Shown here: one piece after another, positions 51,975-60,993 of the stretch
Layout of the letters: every line of letters starts with the position of its first letter
Position numbering within the stretch: position 1 is the stretch's first letter
The notes under the pieces: generated by a model
Database searches by the model: none
Told to the model about the DNA's origin: nothing
The model's input: only the letters and a program-made list of their open reading frames with translations
NCBI GenBank assembly: GCA_028718185.1
Contig: JAQUMH010000002.1
Span: 130,088-194,087 of the forward strand
DNA: 64,000 bases
Source: Elusimicrobiota bacterium
GTDB lineage: Bacteria; Elusimicrobiota; UBA8919
Direction of reading: 5' to 3'
Made by a program: the position numbers and the translations under genes

Positions 51975-53282
51975 TTAAACCTTCTTCTTATAGATTTCTT
52001 CGCTCAAACTCAGTACCGGTGTTATCCCCAAAACGATGTGTAGCATTTTCCTGTCTTCAATTTTTTCTGCTTCTCTTACTTCACGGAAACTTTTGAGCAT
52101 AAACACGTTAACAAGTAACCTTGCTGCGCCTGATATAAGAAATAAAGTAAGTAACGTTGAACCGAAAATTTCAAATTTTAAATGCGTCGCCAACCAGCCG
52201 CCTAAAGTTGCACCTAAAAAGACAAATACTCCGACAGTGAAATTATAGTATGCGGCACAACGGGCTCTCACTTCAGGTGAAGCTGCGTCAAAAATAAAAT
52301 TTACAATTGCAAGATTAAAACCAACCCAAACATAACCGCCAAACGTATTTATAATAGTAAGGTATACCGGATTTTTTGAAAAAATCCAGAGAAGAGGCAG
52401 AATTGGAGTAAGTATTGCCGACGATTTAATCACCTTTACATTACCGTATTTATCTGCAAGTTTTCCCCAGAAAGGCACTAACAACAACCCCGCCAGTGCA
52501 GATGCCGAGACAATTATTGTATATGTTGCATATGTAAATTTAAGCTCTTTAAGCATATATACGATAAAAAACGGCGCTGCCAAAAATGCGGAAAAATTTA
52601 TTAACGATACGAACAAAACAAATTTTGCAAAATTACTTTCAGATATCCGTTTGATAAACTGGAAATAAGTAAAATCCTTTTTCTCGGAAGTCCTAACAGT
52701 TAAATCATCCATCTTCCCGATGTATATCCCTGAAATAACCCTGCAAATCCCTGCAACTAAGAACAAAACAATAAAACCAACGAGTTTACTGGGAATAATA
52801 AACAAGAAAAATCCGGCAACAAAACTGCCGCATAAATTTATAAATCCTAAAACCTTACCGCGCCATGCAAAATATACACCATACTTATGTTTCTCAACTG
52901 TATGACTCATTAAACTTAACCAGACAGGTGCACTTATAGAACCGAATATTGTGTTTATTACAACAAGAAAAAGAAATGTTTCTACCCTGAACTGTAATGG
53001 GACTAAAAAAACAAAACCTGATATTGCAATAGCTATTCCCTGCAAAACACAAAATACCATAATACCTTTTACCCTGTTATTCATCCATTCAAAAACTTCA
53101 GTAGATTTTATCTGGACAAATGAACCGATTAACACCGGTATTGAGCTAAGTAACCCGATACTAAAATTACTTGCCCCCAGTAGTAAAGCAAAAGGAGCTA
53201 TATAATTTAATGTAAAACCTAACATTATAGAAGCAAAAAGACCATCCATGAAAGAAACTTTTAAACTACTTTCCCTTGACAT
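51975..53282 (-). CDS. MFS transporter (paralogue B)
   Basis: About 435 residues with roughly 12 hydrophobic segments. I start at the ATG 53282 (GAGGAAA upstream), overlapping the previous stop by 17 bases. The N-terminus MSRESSLKVSFMDGLFASI and the loop KLADKYGNVKVIKS (an MFS A-like motif) are shared with the gene upstream; by eye the two proteins are very similar throughout, indicating a tandem duplication. The substrate is unknown. Confidence 0.85.
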   Translation of the reverse strand: MSRESSLKVSFMDGLFASIMLGFTLNYIAPFALLLGASNFSIGLLSSIPVLIGSFVQIKSTEVFEWMNNRVKGIMVFCVLQGIAIAISGFVFLVPLQFRVETFLFLVVINTIFGSISAPVWLSLMSHTVEKHKYGVYFAWRGKVLGFINLCGSFVAGFFLFIIPSKLVGFIVLFLVAGICRVISGIYIGKMDDLTVRTSEKKDFTYFQFIKRISESNFAKFVLFVSLINFSAFLAAPFFIVYMLKELKFTYATYTIIVSASALAGLLLVPFWGKLADKYGNVKVIKSSAILTPILPLLWIFSKNPVYLTIINTFGGYVWVGFNLAIVNFIFDAASPEVRARCAAYYNFTVGVFVFLGATLGGWLATHLKFEIFGSTLLTLFLISGAARLLVNVFMLKSFREVREAEKIEDRKMLHIVLGITPVLSLSEEIYKKKV

Positions 53283-54576
53283 ACAAGATTTCCTCACCCA
53301 AACTTAATATCGGCCTTATCCCCAAAACAATATGCATCATTTTCTTGTCTTCAATTTTTTCTGCTTCTCTTACTTCGTGGAAGCTTCTAATCATCAATAT
53401 ATTAACTAAAAATGTAGATACTGCTGACAGAAAAAATAAAGCAAGCAATTTTGAACCAAAAATAGTAAATGGCAGATGTGTCGACAACCACCCCCCTGAA
53501 AATGCACCTAAAGCAGCAAATAATCCAACAGTAAAATTATAATATGAGGCACAACGAGTCCTTACTTCATGTGAGGCAGCATCAAAAATAAAGTTTATAA
53601 CTGTAAGAGCAAAGCCCGCCCAAAGATATCCGCCAAATGCATTTAAAATTATAAGGTATACCGGATTTTTTGAAAGAAGCCACATAGCGGTTGAAAACGG
53701 AAAAAGCACTACTGTTGATTTAATTATTTTTACATTACCGTATTTATCTGCAAGTTTTCCCCAAAAAGGCATTAACAGTAATCCTGCTAAAGCGCCGGAC
53801 GAGATGATAATAGTATATGTTGAATATTTGAAATTAAGTTCTTTAAGCATATAAACTGAAAAGAAAGGAGCAGCAAGACACAGGGTAAAGTTTATCAGAG
53901 ATACAAATAAAACAAATTTCACAAAATTACTTTCAGATGCACGCCTTATAAACTGGAAATACGAAAAATCTTTTTTCTCGGAAGTTTTTATGGGCACATC
54001 ATCCATTTTACTTTGACATATTGCCGAAAAAACTCTAAGTATTCCGGCAACTAAGAATATTATAACAAAACCGGTTAACTTATTATGAATAATAAACAAA
54101 AAAAATCCGGCGATAAAACTACTGCACAAAGTTGAAAACCCAAGAATCTTACCGCGCCACGCAAAATACTCGCCATATTTTTGCTTTTCAACTGTATCAC
54201 TGATTAAACTTAGCCATACAGGTACAGCTGTAGAAACAAATATGTCACTTGCTATAATAAGAAATACGTACGTTTCTACCTGAAATCTTTTCGGTACCAG
54301 AAAAATCAAACCTATTAGAATAAGGAAAATTGCTTCCGAAAGGATACCCCATGTTATATGTTTTACTCTGCTGCCTATCCATTTTAGGACTTCATTAGCT
54401 TTAAGCTGTATAATGGAGTTAACTAATGCCGGCAGTGAATTAAGCAATCCGATGCTGAAATTACCGGCCCCCAAAATTAAAGCAAAAGGAGTTATAAAAT
54501 TAAAAGTAAGGCCAAATTTTATAGATGTAAAAAAACCTTCCATGAAAGACGCTTTTAAACTACTTTCTCTTGACAT
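53266..54576 (-). CDS. MFS transporter (paralogue A)
   Basis: About 436 residues starting at ATG 54576 with MSRESSLKASFMEGFFTSI. About 12 transmembrane segments and the loop GKLADKYGNVKIIKS are seen. It is the tandem partner of the gene at 51975-53282, with the same ending motif (LSLGEEI versus LSLSEEI). It lies 51 bases downstream of the transporter-HEAT fusion gene, so all are probably co-transcribed. Confidence 0.85.
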   Translation of the reverse strand: MSRESSLKASFMEGFFTSIKFGLTFNFITPFALILGAGNFSIGLLNSLPALVNSIIQLKANEVLKWIGSRVKHITWGILSEAIFLILIGLIFLVPKRFQVETYVFLIIASDIFVSTAVPVWLSLISDTVEKQKYGEYFAWRGKILGFSTLCSSFIAGFFLFIIHNKLTGFVIIFLVAGILRVFSAICQSKMDDVPIKTSEKKDFSYFQFIRRASESNFVKFVLFVSLINFTLCLAAPFFSVYMLKELNFKYSTYTIIISSGALAGLLLMPFWGKLADKYGNVKIIKSTVVLFPFSTAMWLLSKNPVYLIILNAFGGYLWAGFALTVINFIFDAASHEVRTRCASYYNFTVGLFAALGAFSGGWLSTHLPFTIFGSKLLALFFLSAVSTFLVNILMIRSFHEVREAEKIEDKKMMHIVLGIRPILSLGEEILYVKGK

Positions 54577-54627
54577 ATAAAAACCATCCTGTATAACAAC
54601 ACCCTGCAAATTCTAATACTTTTATAT

Positions 54628-57300
54628 CTAACCTCTTTTATGTACAGAACCAATTTTTTTGACTGCATCCAAAACTGTTTCTCTAATAAGAGTAGAACCT
54701 TTTTTTTCCGTTTCTTTAATCATTTCTTCTACAAAATCAGTTTCTTTAATTTCACCTATAATATAAATTGCACAAGCTTTCAACCACTCATCCTCTCCGT
54801 TAAGAAGTTCCAGAAGGATATCCCTGAAATACTTTTGCTTAAGTTTGAATTCCTTTTCAGCAATAATCAGCTTGTCCTGCGTAGTTATATCTTCTAAAAG
54901 CGGTATAGCAAGTCTTAATATATTACTATATTCCGTAGTAGTTGTCTCCAACATTTCTATTATTTGCGCCTTAATATTTTCATTCTTATCTTTTAATCTT
55001 CTAATGGATAAAGAAATTGCCTCGGATTTTTCCAGATAACTTATGACCCTGAGTACCTTTTCAATTTCTCTATTATTCCTTGTATTTAGAGTATCAATTA
55101 AAAGATTTATTCCCGGCGTTTTATTCCTCTCTGTTGAAAGACCTTGAATATAGACTATATTCTGGTATATTGACTTTATATGTGAAACACAATAATCTAT
55201 AACTGCTTTTATTGTTTTTACTTCCCGTTTTTCCGCTAAAATTAAAATGATTTTATCTTTAATTATATTTTCTTTTGAGTTCTGCAGAGTACTTAGAAGA
55301 CTATCCGTAATATTCGGCATCTTTACTAATGCTTTCGCGGTGACCATACGAACCGAACTTGTCTTATCTGCTAACATACGGATAAGTGCTTCTTTTGACC
55401 ATTCGTCATTAATCTTGCTGAGACCTTCTATTGATTGAAGCCGGACTTTAAAACTTTTATCATATGAAGATTCTATTAAAAGCGGCAGTAACTCCCTGTC
55501 TCCAATCTGACTCAAAGAATATGTGGCACGTATACGGCTTTCTTCATCTGAATGAGAAAATATCTCTGCAATTAACCCTGCCGCTTTTGCATGGTCTCCA
55601 TATTTCCAAAGAACAGTAGCTGTATTTATTCTTACTCTTGCACTCGGATCTTTTAAACACGGTTCTATTAAATCTTTTATATTAGAACCGCCAATTTCAC
55701 CTAATGCTTCTACTGCATTTGCTCTAATTCTCTCATCTATATCTTCAATGTACTTGTTTATTATAAGTAACGGATATGTATCTTTTATATTTCCTAACGC
55801 TTTGATGATTGTCGCTTTTTTAACAATATCTATACCAGGTTTTGACAATAATTCCACGAGCGGTTTCAAAGCCGTTCTATCTTTTGTTTTCCCTAATGTT
55901 TCAATAGCAAACAAAGATATCTTAGGGTCTGTATCATACATCGCGTTCCTCAGAACCGCAAGATTTGTACCTTTTGTCAGATCTATCAAGTCTCCTATAG
56001 GAGTGGATTCTTCATGGTATGTTTTGGAAATAATGTTTTCAATAAACGCATTGTGATATTCTTGCCGTAATTTTAATGTAAAATACAACCAGGCAAGACC
56101 TAAGAAAACACCAAACAATGACGGCGATATTGCATTTACACTTCTAAGTACCAGCAACAAAACACCAGCTAATCCTGTACCTATGGGAATTATAAATCCT
56201 TCTACAACTGCTAACGCTTTCGACCTGTGTTTTTCATCAATTGGAGTAAATAAGACAGGATACGAGGAATCTATTAACGAATTACCTATAATATCTCTTA
56301 TAAATTTTGCAAATAAAGCAGAAAGATACCCGAATCTGGCAACTAACGAAATAAAACCTGCTGTTATTACAGCAGGGAACACGAGCATGGTATTTCCAAT
56401 ACCAAGCCATCTAATTATTCTTGACGCTAAAAATATCTGGATAAGGAAAGTAACACTATAGAAACAACCAGAATAAATTCCATAAAATCTGGTTAATTTA
56501 TCCTGGTCCGGATAAGTTAGATTCATTATTTTGTTAAACTGAAAATCAAGAAAATACACGGTGGTACTATACAACAGAAAACAAATTAATATTGTTTTTA
56601 CCAGACGATTAACATACAAATAATTCGCCGTTTCAACCAACTCTTTTAGCGGATTGGACTTGGTTTGTTCAACAGGTTTTGTTTCTTGTTGGGAAAATAT
56701 TTTCTTGCTGCTGCGAACAATCAAGAATAAAAAAAGCGCCCAGACAAGAAGCAGATTATCTGTTTTCAGGAAATCCACGCTATATCGGGCAATTAAACCC
56801 GCTACTATTCCGCCTAATAACCCGGCACCGACTATATACGAAAATATTCTCCTGCTTTCGCGGACATTGCAGACTTCTACTGCTATCGCCCAGAATTGAG
56901 TAAAAAATATCCATGTTATCAAAGACGCTACCACATAAAGTATTGAATACATCCAGACTACTTTAAGATAAATTAATACCCGCGCTATTAAAACTATTAA
57001 TCCGAAGATTATCGCTATATTTTTGAAAAGTATTACTTTATCCATTTTATCCAATACTGCAAGATAAATAATGGTAGCTAAAAGTATTACAACCGCATTT
57101 AATATATATATATTCGGAAGGTATTCCACGCCTACCCTGTTAACGAACATCGAGGTGCTTACTATCGTACCGAAAGCAACAGAACATATTATCTGAAAAT
57201 TTAAAACAGAAAAATCAAGCAGTTTTTGCCAGTCATTTGACTGTATCTGGAAAACATTCTGTATTTTATCTTTTATGGTATTTTTTTGAGAAGTTAACAT
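54628..57300 (-). CDS. Nucleotide-transporter-like membrane domain fused to HEAT repeats
   Basis: About 890 residues; I prefer the ATG at 57300, although a TTG at 57318 is in frame. Residues 1-430 hold about 12 hydrophobic segments resembling the MFS/ATP-ADP-translocase (NTT, Npt1/2) group, with a charged cytoplasmic loop around 210-230. Residues about 450-885 are a long run of HEAT repeats (for example ALGNIKDTYPLLIINKYIEDIDERIRANAVEALGEIGG). Fusions of NTT-like domains with HEAT repeats, sometimes with a cNMP-binding domain, are known in free-living bacteria. Here a separate cNMP-fold protein lies three genes downstream. The transport substrate is uncertain. Confidence 0.75.
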   Translation of the reverse strand: MLTSQKNTIKDKIQNVFQIQSNDWQKLLDFSVLNFQIICSVAFGTIVSTSMFVNRVGVEYLPNIYILNAVVILLATIIYLAVLDKMDKVILFKNIAIIFGLIVLIARVLIYLKVVWMYSILYVVASLITWIFFTQFWAIAVEVCNVRESRRIFSYIVGAGLLGGIVAGLIARYSVDFLKTDNLLLVWALFLFLIVRSSKKIFSQQETKPVEQTKSNPLKELVETANYLYVNRLVKTILICFLLYSTTVYFLDFQFNKIMNLTYPDQDKLTRFYGIYSGCFYSVTFLIQIFLASRIIRWLGIGNTMLVFPAVITAGFISLVARFGYLSALFAKFIRDIIGNSLIDSSYPVLFTPIDEKHRSKALAVVEGFIIPIGTGLAGVLLLVLRSVNAISPSLFGVFLGLAWLYFTLKLRQEYHNAFIENIISKTYHEESTPIGDLIDLTKGTNLAVLRNAMYDTDPKISLFAIETLGKTKDRTALKPLVELLSKPGIDIVKKATIIKALGNIKDTYPLLIINKYIEDIDERIRANAVEALGEIGGSNIKDLIEPCLKDPSARVRINTATVLWKYGDHAKAAGLIAEIFSHSDEESRIRATYSLSQIGDRELLPLLIESSYDKSFKVRLQSIEGLSKINDEWSKEALIRMLADKTSSVRMVTAKALVKMPNITDSLLSTLQNSKENIIKDKIILILAEKREVKTIKAVIDYCVSHIKSIYQNIVYIQGLSTERNKTPGINLLIDTLNTRNNREIEKVLRVISYLEKSEAISLSIRRLKDKNENIKAQIIEMLETTTTEYSNILRLAIPLLEDITTQDKLIIAEKEFKLKQKYFRDILLELLNGEDEWLKACAIYIIGEIKETDFVEEMIKETEKKGSTLIRETVLDAVKKIGSVHKRG

Positions 57301-57405
57301 TAGATATAAAAACCACAACAGGCTGAAGTGGTCCAGTAACGAAGTGAATTTTTAAAACTTTAATAATTTATACTTAGTTTGTCCGCAGTTAAAAAAATAG
57401 GACAA

Positions 57406-57496
57406 CGGAGGGGGAGAGATTTGAACTCTCGATACTGCGATTAAACAGTATAGCGGTTTAGCAAACCGCCGCCATAAGCCACTAGGCGACCCCTCC
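57406..57496 (-). tRNA. tRNA-Ser (anticodon GCT)
   Basis: A 91-base gene with acceptor arms GGAGGGG and CCCCTCC plus discriminator G. The anticodon stem-loop is GGTTT-GCT-AAACC (anticodon at 57462-57460), a T-arm reads GAGAGTTCAAATCTCTC, and the long variable arm typical of tRNA-Ser is present (ACTG...CAGT). The 3' CCA is not encoded; TTG follows the discriminator, so CCA must be added after transcription. Confidence 0.95.
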
Positions 57497-57555
57497 TTAA
57501 TGACAGTTATTAGTTACTTAGAGAATTAGTAATTAGTTAATGGCTGTTGGTTTTT

Positions 57556-57584
57556 ATTTTACTAAAAAAACACCAAAAAGACAA
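57556..57584 (-). promoter_or_regulatory. Probable promoter of tRNA-Ser
   Basis: Minus-strand TTGTCT (57584-57579), 17-base spacer, TAAAAT (57561-57556). It lies about 60 bases upstream of the mature tRNA 5' end, with ATTAGTAATTAG-type words between. Moderate match only. Confidence 0.45.
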
Positions 57585-57702
57585 GAAAATATTTAGTTTC
57601 GATATGACATAATAGGGAAGAAAGTAGTTACTGTCTATTTTCTAATATCCAGTCAAAATTAACAATGATAAGTGAAGAAGTTTGAAAAGATTTTGAAATA
57701 TG

Positions 57703-58428
57703 TTATTTTACAGTAAGATTATCCTCAAGTTCCATTATTTTTTCTTTTGAAATTTCTTTAATTCTTTTTGGCACATCTCTTATGCTATTAAATGGTTCTA
57801 ATTTTCTATCAATTATAATCAATCTTACTTGCACATTATCAAAACCCACTGCAATAAGTTCTTGTTCAGATGCAACATTAACATTGACCTTCCCAGATTT
57901 CTTAGATGATTTTATTTCTTTTCTTTTTGTAGCTTTTTCCCAACTTGTTGATATATCTTGAGACTCCTCTGGAAGATAGAAATATACTGCCATATTAGCC
58001 ACCAACTCAACTCCGCTTACTTTAAAATCGTCCGATTTCATTCCTATTAAGACAGGCGAAAAATCCATAGCAATCGAAATTTGTTTTGCAAATGAATACT
58101 CCCCACCTAAAAAAATGGAGCCCTCAACACCATTACCTTTAATATCAAGCGTATTAAATGTAATATATCCGCCTTCAACCCCAGTGAAACAATTTATTTT
58201 TTTTTCAGAATAAAAGTTCCAATAACCCCGTACCGCATAAACACTTATCCCTTCGCCGGTAGCAATCCTGCCTTCACCTGCATATTTTGAAAAATTATAT
58301 TTTACACTGAAATAAGGCCAACCAATTCCTACACCAACTTCACCGTAAAGGCAGTGAACAAGGAAACAAGAAAATAAACAAGTAAGCAAAAAATATTTTG
58401 AGATTGATAAAATCAAAATTTGTTTCAT
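57703..58428 (-). CDS. Exported barrel-like protein with C-terminal helix-hairpin-helix
   Basis: About 241 residues from the ATG 58428, which gives a clean signal peptide (KYFLLTCLFSCFLVHCLYG); a GTG start 20 codons upstream is possible. Residues about 28-165 are glycine- and aromatic-rich alternating strands, like a small outer-membrane beta-barrel. The C-terminal ~65 residues (KVNVNVASEQELIAVGFDNVQ..LIIIDRKLEPFNSIRDVPKR.KEISKEKI) match the ComEA/T2SK-like helix-hairpin-helix motif VNxNxAsxxEL. That domain binds DNA in ComEA. The pairing is unusual. Confidence 0.65.
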   Translation of the reverse strand: MKQILILSISKYFLLTCLFSCFLVHCLYGEVGVGIGWPYFSVKYNFSKYAGEGRIATGEGISVYAVRGYWNFYSEKKINCFTGVEGGYITFNTLDIKGNGVEGSIFLGGEYSFAKQISIAMDFSPVLIGMKSDDFKVSGVELVANMAVYFYLPEESQDISTSWEKATKRKEIKSSKKSGKVNVNVASEQELIAVGFDNVQVRLIIIDRKLEPFNSIRDVPKRIKEISKEKIMELEDNLTVK

Positions 58429-58525
58429 AAATATTCTAAAATTATTTCTTAAATATTCCACTGTTTTTTTGGATATTTTTTCTGACACATTTTTACCGGT
58501 CGCTATTTCTACTGTCTTATATGCG

Positions 58526-59770
58526 TTAGTCTAGGTCCACAGGTGTAGTTATATCCATCATCTCTACATCCCCAAGACCTAATTGACCCCAGTAGTTATC
58601 TCCCCATCCACAAAGTGTTCTATTTGTCTTTATTGCTATTGTGTAATCATAACCGCAGGAAACAGAAAACCAGTTGGTTGATGTTCCGACCTGAGTCGGC
58701 GTAACTCTACTTGTTACATCTCCAAGACCTAATTGACCCGAGTAGTTATACCCCCAAGACCAGAGCGTTCCATCTGTCTTTATTGCTATTGTGTGATTAT
58801 AACCGCAGGAAACAGAAGACCAGTTGGTTGATGTTCCGATCTGAGTCGGTGTACTTCTATCTGTTAAATCTCCTAGTCCTAATTCACCCGAGTCGTTAGC
58901 TCCCCATGCCCAGAGCGTTCCATCTATCTTCCTTGCCATTGTATGATTATAACCGCAGGAAACAGAAAACCAGTTGGTTGATGTTCCGACCTGCGTCGGT
59001 GTAGTTTTACTTGTTACATCTCCAAGACCTAATTGACCCGAGTAGTTAGCTCCCCATGCCCAAAGCGTCCCATCTGTCTTTATTGCTATTGTGTTACTAT
59101 AACCACTGGAGACAGAAGACCAGTTGGTTGATGTTCCGACTTGTGTCGGTGTAATTCTACTTGTTCTATCTCCAAGACCTAATTGACCCGAGTAGTTAGC
59201 TCCCCATGCCCAGAGCGTTCCATCTATCTTCCTTGCCATTGTATGATTATAACCGCAGGAAACAGAAAACCAGTTGGTTGATGTTCCGACTTGTGTCGGT
59301 GTACTTCTATCTGTTAAATCTCCAAGTCCTAATTCACCCGAGTCGTTAGCTCCCCATGCCCAGAGCGTCCCATCTGTCTTTATTGCTATTGTGTGATTAT
59401 AACCACTGGAGACAGAAGACCAGTTGGTTGATGTTCCGACTTGTGTCGGTGTAACTATCATTTGTATTGTAGTTCCAAGACCTAATTGACCCCAATAGTT
59501 ATACCCCCAGGACCAGAGCGTTCCATCTGTCTTCCTTGCCATTGTGTGAATATAACCACAAGAAACAGAAGGCCAGTTTTGAGTAGCTATAGCAACAACA
59601 TTATTAATTACTTCACCTTTTTTATCCTTTAATTGTTTTACTTCATTTTTTATTGCAGAGATAATACCGAAATGTAATCCTTTTGAATAAGAACTAATGG
59701 TAAAGACCGAGAGTATTAAAAAACAAATTAAAATAAATTTTAGCGTTCGCTGGATAAAAAACTTATGCAT
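58526..59770 (-). CDS. Secreted RCC1-repeat protein
   Basis: A 414-residue protein: signal segment (LKFILICFLILSVFTISSYS, about 10-29), then seven RCC1-type blades of exactly 50 residues (WSSVSSGYNHTIAIKTDGTLWAWG, then GELGLGDLTDRSTPTQVGTST). Seven blades should form a complete beta-propeller. Codons are nearly identical between alternate blades. The partner is unknown; bacterial RCC1-like proteins are often secreted. It has its own promoter. Confidence 0.88.
   Translation of the reverse strand: MHKFFIQRTLKFILICFLILSVFTISSYSKGLHFGIISAIKNEVKQLKDKKGEVINNVVAIATQNWPSVSCGYIHTMARKTDGTLWSWGYNYWGQLGLGTTIQMIVTPTQVGTSTNWSSVSSGYNHTIAIKTDGTLWAWGANDSGELGLGDLTDRSTPTQVGTSTNWFSVSCGYNHTMARKIDGTLWAWGANYSGQLGLGDRTSRITPTQVGTSTNWSSVSSGYSNTIAIKTDGTLWAWGANYSGQLGLGDVTSKTTPTQVGTSTNWFSVSCGYNHTMARKIDGTLWAWGANDSGELGLGDLTDRSTPTQIGTSTNWSSVSCGYNHTIAIKTDGTLWSWGYNYSGQLGLGDVTSRVTPTQVGTSTNWFSVSCGYDYTIAIKTNRTLCGWGDNYWGQLGLGDVEMMDITTPVDLD
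58650..59600. repeat. 150-bp coding repeats with 300-bp higher-order period
   Basis: The marker CAGTTGGTTG recurs at 58671, 58821, 58971, 59121, 59271 and 59421, exactly 150 bases apart. Units two apart share variants (AACCGCAGGAAACAGAAAAC in the 58971 and 59271 units, AACCACTGGAGACAGAAGAC in the 59121 and 59421 units), showing duplication in 300-base blocks. Confidence 0.9.
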
Positions 59771-59818
59771 TTGTACAAATCCTTTTATTTATTAGTTTTT
59801 CTTTAAAAACCCATATGT

Positions 59819-59846
59819 AGTATAGATATTTCATATGTTTTGTCAA
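59819..59846 (-). promoter_or_regulatory. Promoter of the RCC1-repeat gene
   Basis: Minus-strand TTGACA (59846-59841), 16-base spacer, TATACT (59824-59819). The RCC1 gene start is about 49 bases downstream. It lies in the 112-base gap after the upstream gene's stop. Confidence 0.75.
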
Positions 59847-59882
59847 GTAGGGAATGTATTCTCGCGACAAACCTTTTGGTTA

Positions 59883-60749
59883 TCATTTTGGTTTTGCATA
59901 TTCTATTTTCATAAACAGTTTGCCATATTCATTATCGTCAAATACTCTGTTCTGCTGTCTTGCATTAGTCCAATTGCTATTATAAACCTCATTTGCCTGC
60001 TTTTGTGCTTTCTCTTTTGCTTCCCTCATTTCCGCACCGACATATCCCAAATCACATGAAACACTGATTTCTTCAAGACCGGCTTTAATTCTGGCTAATG
60101 CATCGTTATTTATGGTTGCATGTTTACATTCGTGCCTCATTAACTCTCTCAGAAAAGTTTCCCAGTAATATAGTTCTTTTTCGTCCACCGTTTGTGGAAT
60201 ATGCCAATATGGCAGCAATACTCTGTTATAATGTGAAATATTTATATCTGTTATTTTTACTTTTGGCATCACATCATTTACAGGGTGAATTATATATGTT
60301 ATTTTCGGGTTAATGGTACATGTTGCCAATGCCTTAGATTTATCCAAAACAGGACATACTTTTAACAGATAATCAAATGCTTCATCAAAATTATTTCCAT
60401 ATATGTCATAAAATTCATATACTAACTTTGTATAACCCATACCGGCATATAACGGCATTTCCCTGTAAAGCTTGAATCTATCCAATATCTTCTTATTCCC
60501 TTGCGAATCATAAATATATATCTCATCTGGTTTTAGTTCCTGTGGATTATACTCACTTTCCTCATATTTCAATATTTCGTTTTTGGGATATTTAATCGTC
60601 CCGTAGTAAACCTGTACTTCCATATATTCGCTATCAGAAGTCAGAACTTTCCCTTCCATTGTTTTTCCGTTTGTTAAATATATTTTGTCACAATATAAAA
60701 TATTTTCAAAAAACACAAATATTAAAATTATTCTTATTACATTCTTCAT
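59883..60749 (-). CDS. Exported HExxH protein, DUF922-like
   Basis: A 288-residue protein with a signal peptide (MKNVIRIILIFVFFENILYC). Residues about 21-62 (DKIYLTNGKTMEGKVLTSDSEY...) form a small strand-rich domain common in periplasmic proteins. The C-terminal region carries HECKH at 206-210 in LRELMRHECKHATINN, an HExxH zinc-site signature in a context resembling DUF922 secreted proteases. Whether it is an active peptidase is not shown. A lysine/alanine-rich helix follows. Confidence 0.65.
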   Translation of the reverse strand: MKNVIRIILIFVFFENILYCDKIYLTNGKTMEGKVLTSDSEYMEVQVYYGTIKYPKNEILKYEESEYNPQELKPDEIYIYDSQGNKKILDRFKLYREMPLYAGMGYTKLVYEFYDIYGNNFDEAFDYLLKVCPVLDKSKALATCTINPKITYIIHPVNDVMPKVKITDINISHYNRVLLPYWHIPQTVDEKELYYWETFLRELMRHECKHATINNDALARIKAGLEEISVSCDLGYVGAEMREAKEKAQKQANEVYNSNWTNARQQNRVFDDNEYGKLFMKIEYAKPK

Positions 60750-60891
60750 AATATTTAACGTGTTGATTTCTGTTGGAATATGAAATAATCAGGCAAAATC
60801 CAAAATACAACAATGCTATTAAGTAACATAATGATGTTACTATTTTTTCTTTGGAAAATCAAGGAATTATCTTTATAGAAACGATTACACA

Positions 60892-60962
60892 CCCACCACT
60901 AAACCGTTGGCGGGCAGGGATACGGCAAAGATGAGATTGCTTCACTTCGTTCGCAATGACTG
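60892..60962. repeat. Two adjacent dispersed palindromic repeats
   Basis: At 60892-60916 arms CCCACCA and TGGCGGG surround CTAAACCGT, the same family as the pyrK 34-base repeats. At 60933-60962 a GAGATTGCTTCACTTC / GTTCGCAATGAC palindrome resembles the widespread GTCATTGCGA-type bacterial repeat. Both are in the otherwise empty 60750-60993 gap. Confidence 0.75.
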
Positions 60963-60993
60963 GCGGTAATTTGGGTTGAATTTATGGGGTAAG

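Noticed and set aside
58650-59600. 150-base direct repeats as a possible CRISPR or satellite
   Set aside because: They are in-frame codons for RCC1 blades in a complete gene with signal peptide and promoter.
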